NCBI GenBank assembly: GCA_030154385.1
Contig: JASKJZ010000007.1
Location: forward strand, 1 to 20,953
Reading direction: 5' to 3'
Source: Clostridiales bacterium
GTDB taxonomy: Bacteria > Bacillota_A > Clostridia > Lachnospirales > Lachnospiraceae
Length of the DNA: 20,953 nt
Both the position numbers and the translations under genes were made by a program. The notes beneath the pieces are model-generated. The model ran no database searches and had not been told where the DNA came from. It worked only from the letters and a program-made list of their open reading frames with translations. Position 1 is the first letter of the stretch, and every line of letters begins with the position of its first letter. Positions 8,701-15,717 of the stretch are shown here, one piece after another.

Positions 8701-9248
8701 TATTCGATACCGAAGTTTACTCCAATACAGGCGGACAGTCTTCGAAAGCGACTCCTACCGGAGCAATCGCACAGTTTGCGGCTGCTGGTAAGGATGTTAA
8801 GAAAAAAGACCTTGCAGCAATCGCAATGAGCTATGGTTATGTTTATGTAGCACAGATCGCGCAGGGTGCTGATTACAATCAATGCGTAAAAGCATTTATT
8901 GAAGCAGAAAGCTATCCAGGACCATCCCTTATCATCGCGTATGCACCATGTATCAACCATGGTATCAAGGGTGGTATGAAGGCAGCTCAGACCGAAGAAA
9001 AACGTGCGGTAGAAGCAGGTTACTGGCATATGTTCCGCTTTGATCCACGTCTTGCAGAAGAAGGAAAGAATCCATTCCAGTTAGATTCCAAAGAGCCTAC
9101 TGCAAGCTATCAAGAATTTATCCAAAGCGAAGTTCGTTACAACAGATTGTCTCGTTCCAATCCAGAAAGAGCACAAGAATTGTTCGAACGCGCAGAGAAG
9201 GATGCAAAAGCAAAATATGCAGCTTTAGCAGCACGTGCTGGTAAATAA
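5721..9248 (+). CDS. nifJ: Pyruvate:ferredoxin (flavodoxin) oxidoreductase
   Basis: The 1175-residue single-chain enzyme oxidizes pyruvate with CoA to acetyl-CoA and CO2 and reduces ferredoxin, the central step of clostridial fermentation. The N-terminal domain shows YPITPSSPMADY and the pyruvate/TPP segment; the gamma-like domain begins at FWGLGADGTVGANKNS. The ferredoxin domain holds two 4Fe-4S motifs: C692, C695, C698, C702 and C745, C748, C751, C755. The TPP domain has C816, C819, C844 and the distant C1077 for the third cluster, plus GDGWAYDIG and the TEVYSNTGGQSSK segment. All ligands are present. It lacks the extra C-terminal domain of the longer Desulfovibrio enzyme, as is usual in clostridia. 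Codon use is more C-ending and regular than in neighbours, as expected of a very highly expressed gene. An AAAGGAGG ribosome site precedes the ATG. Confidence 0.98.
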   Translation: MARKMKTMDGNTAAAHVSYAFTDVAAIYPITPSSPMADYTDMWATQGRKNIFGHEVVLSEMQSEAGAAGAVHGSLEAGALTTTYTASQGLLLMIPNMYKIAGELLPGVIHVSARALASHALSIFGDHSDVYACRQTGFAMLCAGNVQEVMDLGAVAHLTAIEGRVPFLHFFDGFRTSHEIQKIEIWDYDDLKDMCDMDAVDAFRARALNPEHPVTRGTAQNPDIFFQAREACNPYYDAVPEMTQKYMDKVNEKIGTDYKLFNYYGAPDAERVLIAMGSVCDTIDETIDYLLAAGEKVGVVKVRLYRPFSAKHFVDAIPETAKTITVLDRTKEPGSLGEPLYLDVVAALKGTKFHNTPVLTGRYGLGSKDTVPADIIAALKNTEKERFTLGIVDDVTNLSLAREEAPNTTPESTKSCKFWGLGADGTVGANKNSIKIIGDHTDMYAQAYFDYDSKKSGGVTISHLRFGKDPIKATYLINKADFVACHMPAYIRKYNMVQDLKDGGTFLLNTHWTAEDLDRELPGQVKAYLAKHNINFYTIDGFKIGKEIGLGGRINTVLQSAFFSLSNIIPAEDAIKYMKDAATATYSKKGDDIVKMNHAAIDAGAKNVVKVEIPASWADAAAEDLMANVTGDRKELVDYVNTVQNAINSQTGNNLPVSAFVDYVDGTMPAGSAAYEKRGIAIDVPAWNPDTCIQCNFCSYVCPHAVIRPVAMTEEQAAKAPEYPTLDMTGVPGHKFAITVSVMDCTGCGSCVNVCPGKKGEKAITMKPIETQYPVQAMADYAKTVEPSEAVTEKFKITTVKGSQFSQPLLEYSGACAGCGETPYAKLVTQLFGDRMYIANATGCSSIWGGSSPASPYTVNKEGKGPAWANSLFEDNAEYGYGMQLAQATLKKRVEAAAENLAKTVENNTVKDALEKYLASKNSSTENGIATKEMLKVLGDCDCDNADKDFILKNKDFAAKKSQWIFGGDGWAYDIGFGGVDHVLASGQDVNILVFDTEVYSNTGGQSSKATPTGAIAQFAAAGKDVKKKDLAAIAMSYGYVYVAQIAQGADYNQCVKAFIEAESYPGPSLIIAYAPCINHGIKGGMKAAQTEEKRAVEAGYWHMFRFDPRLAEEGKNPFQLDSKEPTASYQEFIQSEVRYNRLSRSNPERAQELFERAEKDAKAKYAALAARAGK

Positions 9249-9324
9249 GATTTGGAATAGAGTCATGTAGCTTATGCTTGCATGAAAAACATGATTTATA
9301 GATCTGAATAAACAAGGGGCTGTG

Positions 9325-9409
9325 AAAAAAATGCCTAAAAAAAGAAGATTCACCTCTCAGTGATTACTGGGAGGTGAATCCTCTTTTTTTGCGTTCAAAG
9401 GCATTTTTT
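9325..9409. terminator. Nested palindrome with intrinsic terminator after nifJ
   Basis: The inner hairpin is GATTCACCTC (9347-9356) with GAGGTGAATC (9371-9380), extended by CAGT/ACTG around a GATT loop and followed by CTCTTTTTTT. An A-rich stretch precedes it, so it may act on both strands. Outside it, AAAAAATGCCT (ending 9336) and AGGCATTTTTT (9399-9409) form a second perfect 11-bp arm pair, itself ending in six T. This ends nifJ transcription. Confidence 0.85.
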
Positions 9410-9459
9410 AGTATCCTATCGTTTTTTGCAAAGATTTTGTTAGGATTCGTAAGAATAAC

Positions 9460-9519
9460 CTTAAGGAATCTTTAGGTTGAGTAAAGCCTTACTTTAGATT
9501 GGACGGTTATAGTTATAAC
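9460..9519 (+). promoter_or_regulatory. Candidate promoter and regulator repeats of the SLH-transporter-two-component operon
   Basis: A TATAGT (9508-9513) or overlapping TATAAC (9514-9519) could be the -10 box, but no good -35 box lies 16-18 bp upstream. In its place there are CTTAAG (9460-9465), CTTTAG (9470-9475) and CTTTAG (9492-9497), spaced 10 and 22 bp. Direct repeats at about one and two helical turns are typical of OmpR-family binding sites, and the operon encodes such a regulator. The remaining spacer back to 9411 holds nothing I can identify. Confidence 0.3.
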
Positions 9520-9559
9520 GAATCATTGAAAAACTGACGATGGAAGTGAGGAACGGAGC

Positions 9560-11440
9560 ATGAAAAAGAAATTAGGAAGGCGCAGGTTTTTATGGTGCCT
9601 GATGTTTGTATTAATGTTTGTGGTAGGAAATAAAAGGATTATGGCAGCAGAAGTAGATGTATATGCCTTGATTGGAATGGGAGAAGCTAGCGAACAAAAA
9701 CAAACAAAGACAGTAAATCGTGGAGAATTTGCAAAGATGCTGCTTTTTCTTTCGGGAGAGACAGAAAGTAGTAAAGCCAATCAGGTAACTATTTATCCTG
9801 ATGTGCGAAAAAATACGAAAAATTCGTATTATATTAACACGGTCTCACAAAGGGGCTGGCTATCGGGAGATATAACAGGTAAATTTCACCCCCAAAATGC
9901 CATTCAATTAAAGGATGCAGCACGTGCTGTGCTTGCGCTTTTAAATTATCAAGTCAAAGAGGATGGAAGCTTTTATTCGCAAGCAGATATTCGCACACTT
10001 TTTTATGAAAATGGACTCAATAAAGATATCACGACTGCTTGGAATGGAAACATGACATATAAAGCGACAAAGTGCTTGTTTTATAATACCTGGAAGGCAA
10101 AAAATAAAGCTTCTACCATTTATTTTGAGACACTCGGTGGAAAGGTGCGAGACGATGGAACCATAAATACCGGGGCTTATCTAAAAAATAAATTTTCGGC
10201 ACCCATAACGGGCACCGCAAATTGGAAGAGTGAGCTTCCATTTTCCAGCAAAGGAAAGCTCGTTTATGTAAATGGTGTTCGGGTGAAATCATATAAGTCC
10301 ACCAAACAGGATGTTGTCTATTATGATACAAGAAATAATAGCATCTGGGTTTATCAAACTCAGGTAGAGGGAACGCTTCAAAGTGTAAGTCCGAGTGCAA
10401 GAAAAGCAACGACTATGACTGTCGATGGGGAAGTCTTTTCCATTGGGACAGATGCTGTAAAACAGCTGCTTGCAAAAAAGGGAGATGATTTACTAAATTC
10501 AAAGATCACCTTGCTTTTGGGAGTGAACGATGAAGTGGCTGGAATTTTATCGGATCGTATGTTAGAGGGCAGCTTTACGGGAGTTATCCTAAAGCTTGGA
10601 ATCAAGAATAACACCAGTAAGGAAGATAACGAGGTGGTAAACCGTTATATGATAGTGGCCGACCAAGATGCAAAGGAACATACAATTTATTACGATTATA
10701 AAAATACATCTTTTCGTGTCAATGATCCCGTTAAGGTCACTGGGGATGGCGGTGAGCCTGAAATTGAAACCCTAAGCTTTGCTAGAAGTCTATTAAATGG
10801 AAAAACCATCAATAGCGATGGAAGTGCAATTGGGGATGAAAAATTAGCCGATAGCGTAAAGCTGATAGATATCGGAAAAGAATCGGCTAAATTGATTACT
10901 TGGAGAAAACTTGAGGGAATCAAGCTTAGCTCGAATCAAATTTTGTATTTTGAGACCAATGAAACAGGAGAGATTAGTACCATCTATTTTAATAACATCG
11001 TGGGACGGGAGGATCAGTATGTCCTAATCACAAAGATTTTACCAAACTATGATTCTGCCAATGAAATAGTATCCTATACCGTCTCTTATTATAATGAGGG
11101 CACCGAAGAGAGCAAGCAAATGGCGCCACAAAGAGTAACGGGATTTTTACAAATTGGTAGTGTTTATAAATTAATGGAATACTCCGACGGAAGCTATCAT
11201 TTTGAACAACAAAACAAATACGAAATAACGGGTATCGATGGGAAGACCATGAATGGCGCAAGCTATCGCTATACCGCCTCCGATGAGGTACAAGTCTATT
11301 ATAAGACAAGTGATGGAAACTATTATAAGACAACGCTTGATAAAGTGAAGGATCTTTCAAAATTCAAATTATATGCGTACTACAATAAGGATACCTCGCA
11401 GATTAATACCGTATGGGTCATTTTGGCGCAGGATCGATAG
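9560..11440 (+). CDS. Exported S-layer-homology (SLH) domain protein of unknown function
   Basis: The 626-residue protein has a signal peptide (positive start, hydrophobic 11-22, likely cut near MAA at 28-30). Residues about 50-130 form SLH-type repeats: VNRGEFAKMLLFLSG, then YPDVRKNTKNSYYINTV, GWLSGDITGKFHP and LKDAARAVLALLNY. These domains usually bind pyruvylated wall polymers. The remaining ~490 residues are rich in beta-type sequence with repeated small units and match no family I recognise. A GTGAGG ribosome site lies 8 bp upstream. It is the first gene of a co-directional cluster and only 15 bp separate it from the adaptor gene, so it probably acts with the transporter at the cell surface. 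Whether it is a wall-anchored partner, a sensor or a substrate is open. Confidence 0.75.
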   Translation: MKKKLGRRRFLWCLMFVLMFVVGNKRIMAAEVDVYALIGMGEASEQKQTKTVNRGEFAKMLLFLSGETESSKANQVTIYPDVRKNTKNSYYINTVSQRGWLSGDITGKFHPQNAIQLKDAARAVLALLNYQVKEDGSFYSQADIRTLFYENGLNKDITTAWNGNMTYKATKCLFYNTWKAKNKASTIYFETLGGKVRDDGTINTGAYLKNKFSAPITGTANWKSELPFSSKGKLVYVNGVRVKSYKSTKQDVVYYDTRNNSIWVYQTQVEGTLQSVSPSARKATTMTVDGEVFSIGTDAVKQLLAKKGDDLLNSKITLLLGVNDEVAGILSDRMLEGSFTGVILKLGIKNNTSKEDNEVVNRYMIVADQDAKEHTIYYDYKNTSFRVNDPVKVTGDGGEPEIETLSFARSLLNGKTINSDGSAIGDEKLADSVKLIDIGKESAKLITWRKLEGIKLSSNQILYFETNETGEISTIYFNNIVGREDQYVLITKILPNYDSANEIVSYTVSYYNEGTEESKQMAPQRVTGFLQIGSVYKLMEYSDGSYHFEQQNKYEITGIDGKTMNGASYRYTASDEVQVYYKTSDGNYYKTTLDKVKDLSKFKLYAYYNKDTSQINTVWVILAQDR

Positions 11441-11455
11441 GAAGGGAAAAAGGCG

Positions 11456-13054
11456 ATGAAAAAGAAGAAAAAACTTATATTGTTTTTTGTCATACTGATA
11501 GCGATAGTAGCTGTAATATTCGTGTTTGTGAAAAAAGGAAGCGCAAAAAATGAAGGAACCGAAAGTGTGACAACGGATACGGTAAAAAAAGGAGATATTC
11601 GGGAAGCCATTACGACAACGGGGAAAGTAGCAGCGATGAATTCTTATTCCGTTTGGCCTCTTTCCGGAGTTGAGGGAAAGATTACGAAAGCAGATTTTAA
11701 AGTAGGAGATACCGTAAAAAAGGGGCAGGTTTTATATAAGGTTTCCTCTGAGAGCCTGGATGAAAAAATAAACACAGCAAAGGATACGCTAAAAAGAAAG
11801 CAAGAAACGTATCAGCATATGGAAGAAAACACCCAAAAAGCATTGGAAAAGTATTCCAAGTACGCAGTACTAGCGCCATCGGATGGATATGTGAAAAATC
11901 TTCAGGTAAAGACGGGTGATACACTGGTAGAGGGAAGTACTATAATTGCTACAATATACAACAACAAGACCATGAAGCTTACGATTCCCTTTCCTTCGGA
12001 GCTGATATCCGATAAGAGCGTTGGGAAAAAGGCAGTGGTGACGTTATCCTATAGTGGGGATGAGGTCGATGGAACGGTGACAGAGGTAAGTGATTATACG
12101 GAAAAGTTAAGTCAGAACCGTGTGGTGCGCTATGCAACGATTGAGGTGAAAAATCCTGGTGGAATTGCTAAAAATGACAAAGCGACGGCACGAATTGGAA
12201 GTGTATACGCAAGTGATGAAGGAACCTTTGCACCAGAATATGAAGGGACAGTTACTTCTACCGTTTCAGGGATTGTCGATGTGATTTCGATAAAGGAAGG
12301 AGACTGGGCAGCTAAGAAAGAAGCACTTGTTAAAATTAAAGGGGATACCTATCTGACACAGACTAACGAGGCAGAAGAGCAGCTTACGACGGCAAAGGCA
12401 GATGTAAAGGATGCAAAAAGTCAGCTAAAGAGCCTGGAAAAAGAAAAAAAGAACTATGAAATCACCTCTCCGATTAACGGGAAAATCGTAAAAAAGAACT
12501 TAAAGCAGGGAGATACCATCAATTCGACGACAGCAAAGGATGCGCTATGCTTGATCTATGATTTATCCGCGATGAATTTTTCGATGATGGTGGATGAAAC
12601 AGATATTCAAAAGCTTTCGGAGGGACAAAAAATCAGTATCACAGCGGATGCACTCCCTGGAGAGACCTTTGAAGGAAAAATCACCAGTATCAGTATGGAA
12701 GCAAATATCAGTGATGGAGGTGTCACACAGTATCCAGTCTTAGCCCAGATTGATTTGTACGGTTCCATGCTGCCAGGCATGAATGTGAGCGGCGAAATCG
12801 TGATAAAAGAGGCAAAGGATGTGTTATGTATTCCTTCCGAGGCTTTAGTACGTGGAAATCTAGTTTATGTCAAGGATGAAAAAGCAAAGGCTGAGGATGG
12901 TGTGCCAGCAGGATTTCGTTCCCAGGAAGTAGAAATTGGGGTGAGTGATGGCACCAACATTGAGATAACGGACGGCTTATCCGAAGGGGATGAAATCTAT
13001 ATCCCAGAAGCTGAGGTGGACTTAGGAAGTGAGGGAGTCATGTATGCAGACTAA
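11456..13054 (+). CDS. HlyD/MacA-like transporter adaptor with two lipoyl-type units
   Basis: The 532-residue protein has an N-terminal membrane anchor (about 7-25), then two successive lipoyl/barrel-sandwich units. Unit 1 runs from about 68-98, through a short helical hairpin (100-134), to 136-168. Unit 2 runs 262-296, a coiled coil (300-333) and 334-372 with the ITSPINGKIVKKNLKQGD signature. A beta-barrel (about 375-450) and a membrane-proximal domain (about 455-525) follow. Such adaptors join MacB-type ABC proteins and transmit substrates or mechanical movement across the envelope. Family members usually have one lipoyl unit, so the duplication is notable. The next gene starts inside its last codons (11-bp overlap), which shows coupled expression with the ATPase. 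Confidence 0.88.
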   Translation: MKKKKKLILFFVILIAIVAVIFVFVKKGSAKNEGTESVTTDTVKKGDIREAITTTGKVAAMNSYSVWPLSGVEGKITKADFKVGDTVKKGQVLYKVSSESLDEKINTAKDTLKRKQETYQHMEENTQKALEKYSKYAVLAPSDGYVKNLQVKTGDTLVEGSTIIATIYNNKTMKLTIPFPSELISDKSVGKKAVVTLSYSGDEVDGTVTEVSDYTEKLSQNRVVRYATIEVKNPGGIAKNDKATARIGSVYASDEGTFAPEYEGTVTSTVSGIVDVISIKEGDWAAKKEALVKIKGDTYLTQTNEAEEQLTTAKADVKDAKSQLKSLEKEKKNYEITSPINGKIVKKNLKQGDTINSTTAKDALCLIYDLSAMNFSMMVDETDIQKLSEGQKISITADALPGETFEGKITSISMEANISDGGVTQYPVLAQIDLYGSMLPGMNVSGEIVIKEAKDVLCIPSEALVRGNLVYVKDEKAKAEDGVPAGFRSQEVEIGVSDGTNIEITDGLSEGDEIYIPEAEVDLGSEGVMYAD

Positions 13055-13778
13055 AAAAGCGTTGATTGAATTAAAGGACATCTGTAAATACTATGAAAGC
13101 GGAGGAGAGACCGTACGTGCAAACGACGGCATCTCTCTTACGATTGAGCGGGGCGAATTTGTTGCAATCATCGGAAAGTCAGGAAGCGGTAAGTCCACCA
13201 CGATGAATATCATAGGAGCACTGGATGTGCCAACGAGTGGCGAATACTGGCTTAATGGCATCAATGTCAGCAAGATGAAGGATGATGAGTTGGCAAAGGT
13301 GAGAAATGAAATGCTTGGCTTTATTTTTCAGCAATATTATCTTTTAACCAAACTAAGTGTCATTGAAAATGTAGAGCTTCCGCTTTTATATGCTGACGTC
13401 ATGCCAAAGGAGCGAAGAAAGCGGGCAATGGAGGCTCTTCATGCGGTTGGGCTGGAAGATAAATGGAATAAATATCCCAATCAGCTCTCGGGTGGACAGC
13501 AGCAAAGAGTATCCATTGCGCGTGCACTGGCGGGAAATCCATCGCTCATTTTAGCAGATGAGCCAACAGGAGCCTTGGATTCCAAAACGACAAGGGATGT
13601 ACTTGGCTTCTTAAAAAAATTACATCAAGAAGGAAACACCATTGTCTTGATCACACACGATCAGTCCGTCGCAGTAGAAGCAGACCGTATTGTTAATATT
13701 ATGGATGGTAAGGTATTGTTTGATGGTCCGGTGGACGAATACAGACAACGAGATGAGCGAAGGGAGAGAGCAGTATGA
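13044..13778 (+). CDS. MacB-type ABC transporter ATP-binding protein
   Basis: The product is 244 residues when started at the ATG at 13044, with AGGGAG 6 bp upstream; an in-frame GTG at 13029 precedes that ribosome site and is less likely. Walker A is GKSGSGKST (44-52), Q-loop FQQYYLL, signature LSGGQQQR (148-155), Walker B LILADEP with the PTGALDS D-loop, and H-loop ITHDQ. This is the MacB/LolD/FtsE subgroup, which drives mechanotransmission-type permeases rather than ordinary channels. It overlaps the adaptor gene upstream and the permease gene downstream (4 bp, ATGA), so the three form one coupled transporter unit. Confidence 0.93.
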   Translation: MQTKKALIELKDICKYYESGGETVRANDGISLTIERGEFVAIIGKSGSGKSTTMNIIGALDVPTSGEYWLNGINVSKMKDDELAKVRNEMLGFIFQQYYLLTKLSVIENVELPLLYADVMPKERRKRAMEALHAVGLEDKWNKYPNQLSGGQQQRVSIARALAGNPSLILADEPTGALDSKTTRDVLGFLKKLHQEGNTIVLITHDQSVAVEADRIVNIMDGKVLFDGPVDEYRQRDERRERAV

Positions 13779-14623
13779 TGAAGATTGCACAAGCCTTTCA
13801 CTTGGCAGTTAAAAGTATTCTCTCCAATCGGATGCGTTCGATTTTGACGATGCTTGGGATGATCATCGGAGTTTCGGCGGTAATACTAATTGTGGGTCTT
13901 ATGCGCGGTATTACGAAAAAAATTGAGGGAAGTTTTTCGGACATGGGCATTAATAGTATTAGTGTCTACGTACAAAAAAATGGAAACCGCGAGGTAACCG
14001 AAAAGGATATGTATCAGTTTTATGATGATAATAAGGATATCATAAAAGAGATGTCTCCTCTCGTAGATGGGAAAATGGTTGCTAAAAATGGAACCACGAA
14101 GTTGACCACGAGCATCAAGGGAGTGAGTGAGACCTACGATACCATCAAGTCGTTAACGATTGAGAAAGGTCGTTTTATTGATTATGCCGATGTACTGTTA
14201 AGACAAAACAACTGTGTGATTGGAACCTATGTCGAGGATAAGCTCTTTGGAAAGGGTAAAGGCGTTGGAGAAACGATAAAAATCAATGGAGAGAGCTACA
14301 AAGTAGTCGGGAGAGTCAAGGAAATTTCAGGTGGGAAAAAAGGATCTGGAGACGATTGCATCTATATCTCCTATTCCAAGGTGCTGCGAATGCTCAAAAC
14401 AACCGAGATTGGCGGATATGAGATGATGGCAGAAAACGCTGCGCAATCTGACATAGTAGTTGCGAAGCTAGAACCCTGGCTTTATAATAAAATTGGAAAT
14501 CGTGACTATTACTATGCATTTAGTATGTCCTCGATGATTGCCCAAATGAATTCGGTGATGAGCATGCTGGCACTCGCACTTGCGGGAATTGCCGCGATCT
14601 CACTGTTGGTGGCCGGTATTTGA
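13775..14623 (+). CDS. N-terminal fragment of the MacB-type permease
   Basis: The 282-residue fragment contains the first membrane helix, the whole extracellular core domain and the second helix. It stops at TGA in the loop just after helix two. Alone it lacks the coupling segment and the last two helices, so it is not expected to form a working permease. The 4-bp overlap with the ATPase gene supports the start at 13775. Confidence 0.75.
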   Translation: MMKIAQAFHLAVKSILSNRMRSILTMLGMIIGVSAVILIVGLMRGITKKIEGSFSDMGINSISVYVQKNGNREVTEKDMYQFYDDNKDIIKEMSPLVDGKMVAKNGTTKLTTSIKGVSETYDTIKSLTIEKGRFIDYADVLLRQNNCVIGTYVEDKLFGKGKGVGETIKINGESYKVVGRVKEISGGKKGSGDDCIYISYSKVLRMLKTTEIGGYEMMAENAAQSDIVVAKLEPWLYNKIGNRDYYYAFSMSSMIAQMNSVMSMLALALAGIAAISLLVAGI

Positions 14624-14626
14624 ATT

Positions 14627-14950
14627 ATGAATATCATGCTGGTGTCCGTAACGGAGCGTACGCAAGAAATCGGAATTCGAAAATCCTTAGGTGCCAGAAA
14701 ACGAGACGTTCTGAATCAGTTTATTATAGAAGCAGCTACGGTCAGCGGTATGGGAGGAACGATTGGTATTATATTTGGAATAGCTCTTGTATATGCAGTT
14801 GGAAAAATAGCCAAAATGCAGGCGACACCAAGTATACTCTCAATCATCATTTCCTTTAGCGTTTCCGTCATGACGGGTATTTTATTTGGCTACATGCCAG
14901 CAAAGCGGGCGGCAAATCTTAATCCAATCGATGCCCTGCGCGGGGAATAA
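14627..14950 (+). CDS. C-terminal fragment of the MacB-type permease
   Basis: The 107-residue fragment starts at an ATG placed 3 bp after the interrupting TGA, in the same frame. It holds the conserved cytoplasmic coupling segment MNIMLVSVTERTQEIGIRK and two membrane helices (about 40-62 and 73-93). No good ribosome site precedes it, but the ATG is near enough to the stop for ribosome re-initiation. If made, it could join the upstream fragment as a split permease; this is inference. Confidence 0.6.
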   Translation: MNIMLVSVTERTQEIGIRKSLGARKRDVLNQFIIEAATVSGMGGTIGIIFGIALVYAVGKIAKMQATPSILSIIISFSVSVMTGILFGYMPAKRAANLNPIDALRGE

Positions 14951-15018
14951 CAAAGCAGGATGGCTTTGATGAGGAAAAGGAAACGATACTTTGCGGATGA
15001 GAAGGGGGATGTAAATCC

Positions 15019-15717
15019 ATGAATAATTATGCTATTTTAGTAGCAGAAGATGATGAGGATATTGTGGAGCTTTTAAAGCTTTATCTGGAAAACGATGGGC
15101 TTATGGTATATGCGGCTGGAAACGGAGAGGATGCCTTTGCCATCCTACAGGCAGAAAAGATTGATCTTGCAGTAGTTGATATCATGATGCCAAAAATGAA
15201 TGGATATGAGCTGACCCGTAAAATCAGGGAAATCAGCAACATTCCTATCCTCATCCTATCCGCTAAAAATCAGGACAGTGATAAAATATTGGGTCTTAAC
15301 ATCGGCGCCGATGATTATTTGACCAAGCCCTTTAATCCATTGGAAATCCTGGCCAGGATCTATGCAAATTTGCGGCGGTATTATCGCCTTGGGGATGCGA
15401 TGGAGGATGAGGTCGCAAGGTTAAAGGTTGGCGAGCTTTTGCTTGATACGGAAAAGCTTACGCTATTTAAAGGAAGTCAGGAAATTATTTTAACACCTAT
15501 GGAATATAAAATTCTAGCTTTGCTTATGAAGGCACCAGGTAGGGTATATACCAAGGTGCAGATTTATGAGAACATCAATGGGGAGTATTTTGAAAATGAT
15601 GACAGCACGCTAATGGTTCATATCTCAAAGCTGCGGGAAAAAATAGAAGATAACAGTAAAAGTCCAAAATATTTAAAGACCGTACGGGGAGTGGGGTATA
15701 AGATTGAGAAAATCTAG
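15019..15717 (+). CDS. OmpR-family response regulator
   Basis: The 232-residue protein has a receiver domain (1-120) with the acidic pocket EDDED (10-14), phosphoacceptor D54 in VVDIMMP, S81 and K103 in YLTKPFNP. A C-terminal OmpR-type winged helix (about 135-232) contains LTPMEYKILALLM and the ending TVRGVGYKIEKI. It is phosphorylated by the kinase encoded next, whose start overlaps its end by 14 bp. A GAAGGGGG ribosome site lies upstream. Position behind the transporter genes suggests it controls them, perhaps through the repeats at 9460-9497. The intergenic 68 bp carries a small CAAAGC/GCTTTG hairpin without a T run. Confidence 0.95.
   Translation: MNNYAILVAEDDEDIVELLKLYLENDGLMVYAAGNGEDAFAILQAEKIDLAVVDIMMPKMNGYELTRKIREISNIPILILSAKNQDSDKILGLNIGADDYLTKPFNPLEILARIYANLRRYYRLGDAMEDEVARLKVGELLLDTEKLTLFKGSQEIILTPMEYKILALLMKAPGRVYTKVQIYENINGEYFENDDSTLMVHISKLREKIEDNSKSPKYLKTVRGVGYKIEKI

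Larger units (their letters stand above)
13775..14950 (+). pseudogene. MacB-type ABC permease gene interrupted by one in-frame TGA
   Basis: Read through, the frame encodes about 391 residues, the normal size of a MacB-like permease. It has an N-terminal helix after SNRMRSILTMLGMIIGVSAV, an extracellular MacB core (about 45-245), and a second helix ending LLVAGI. It continues in the same frame with IMNIMLVSVTERTQEIGIRK and two more helices, ending NLNPIDALRGE. The family consensus at the break is GGIGIMNIMLVSVTER, so a glycine (GGA) appears to have become TGA at 14621-14623 by one base change. No frame shift is present, and both halves are otherwise well kept. It may be a recent nonsense mutation, a sequencing error, or a gene expressed as two chains; an ATG lies 3 bp after the stop. 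Confidence 0.8.

Noticed and set aside
14621..14623. TGA read as glycine (alternative genetic code)
   Set aside because: coaX, protein 2 and the histidine kinase end in TGA with a new gene or unrelated sequence after them, so TGA is a normal stop here.
14951..14968. Terminator between permease and response regulator
   Set aside because: CAAAGC/GCTTTG is a 6-bp hairpin without a following T run, so it is unlikely to stop transcription.
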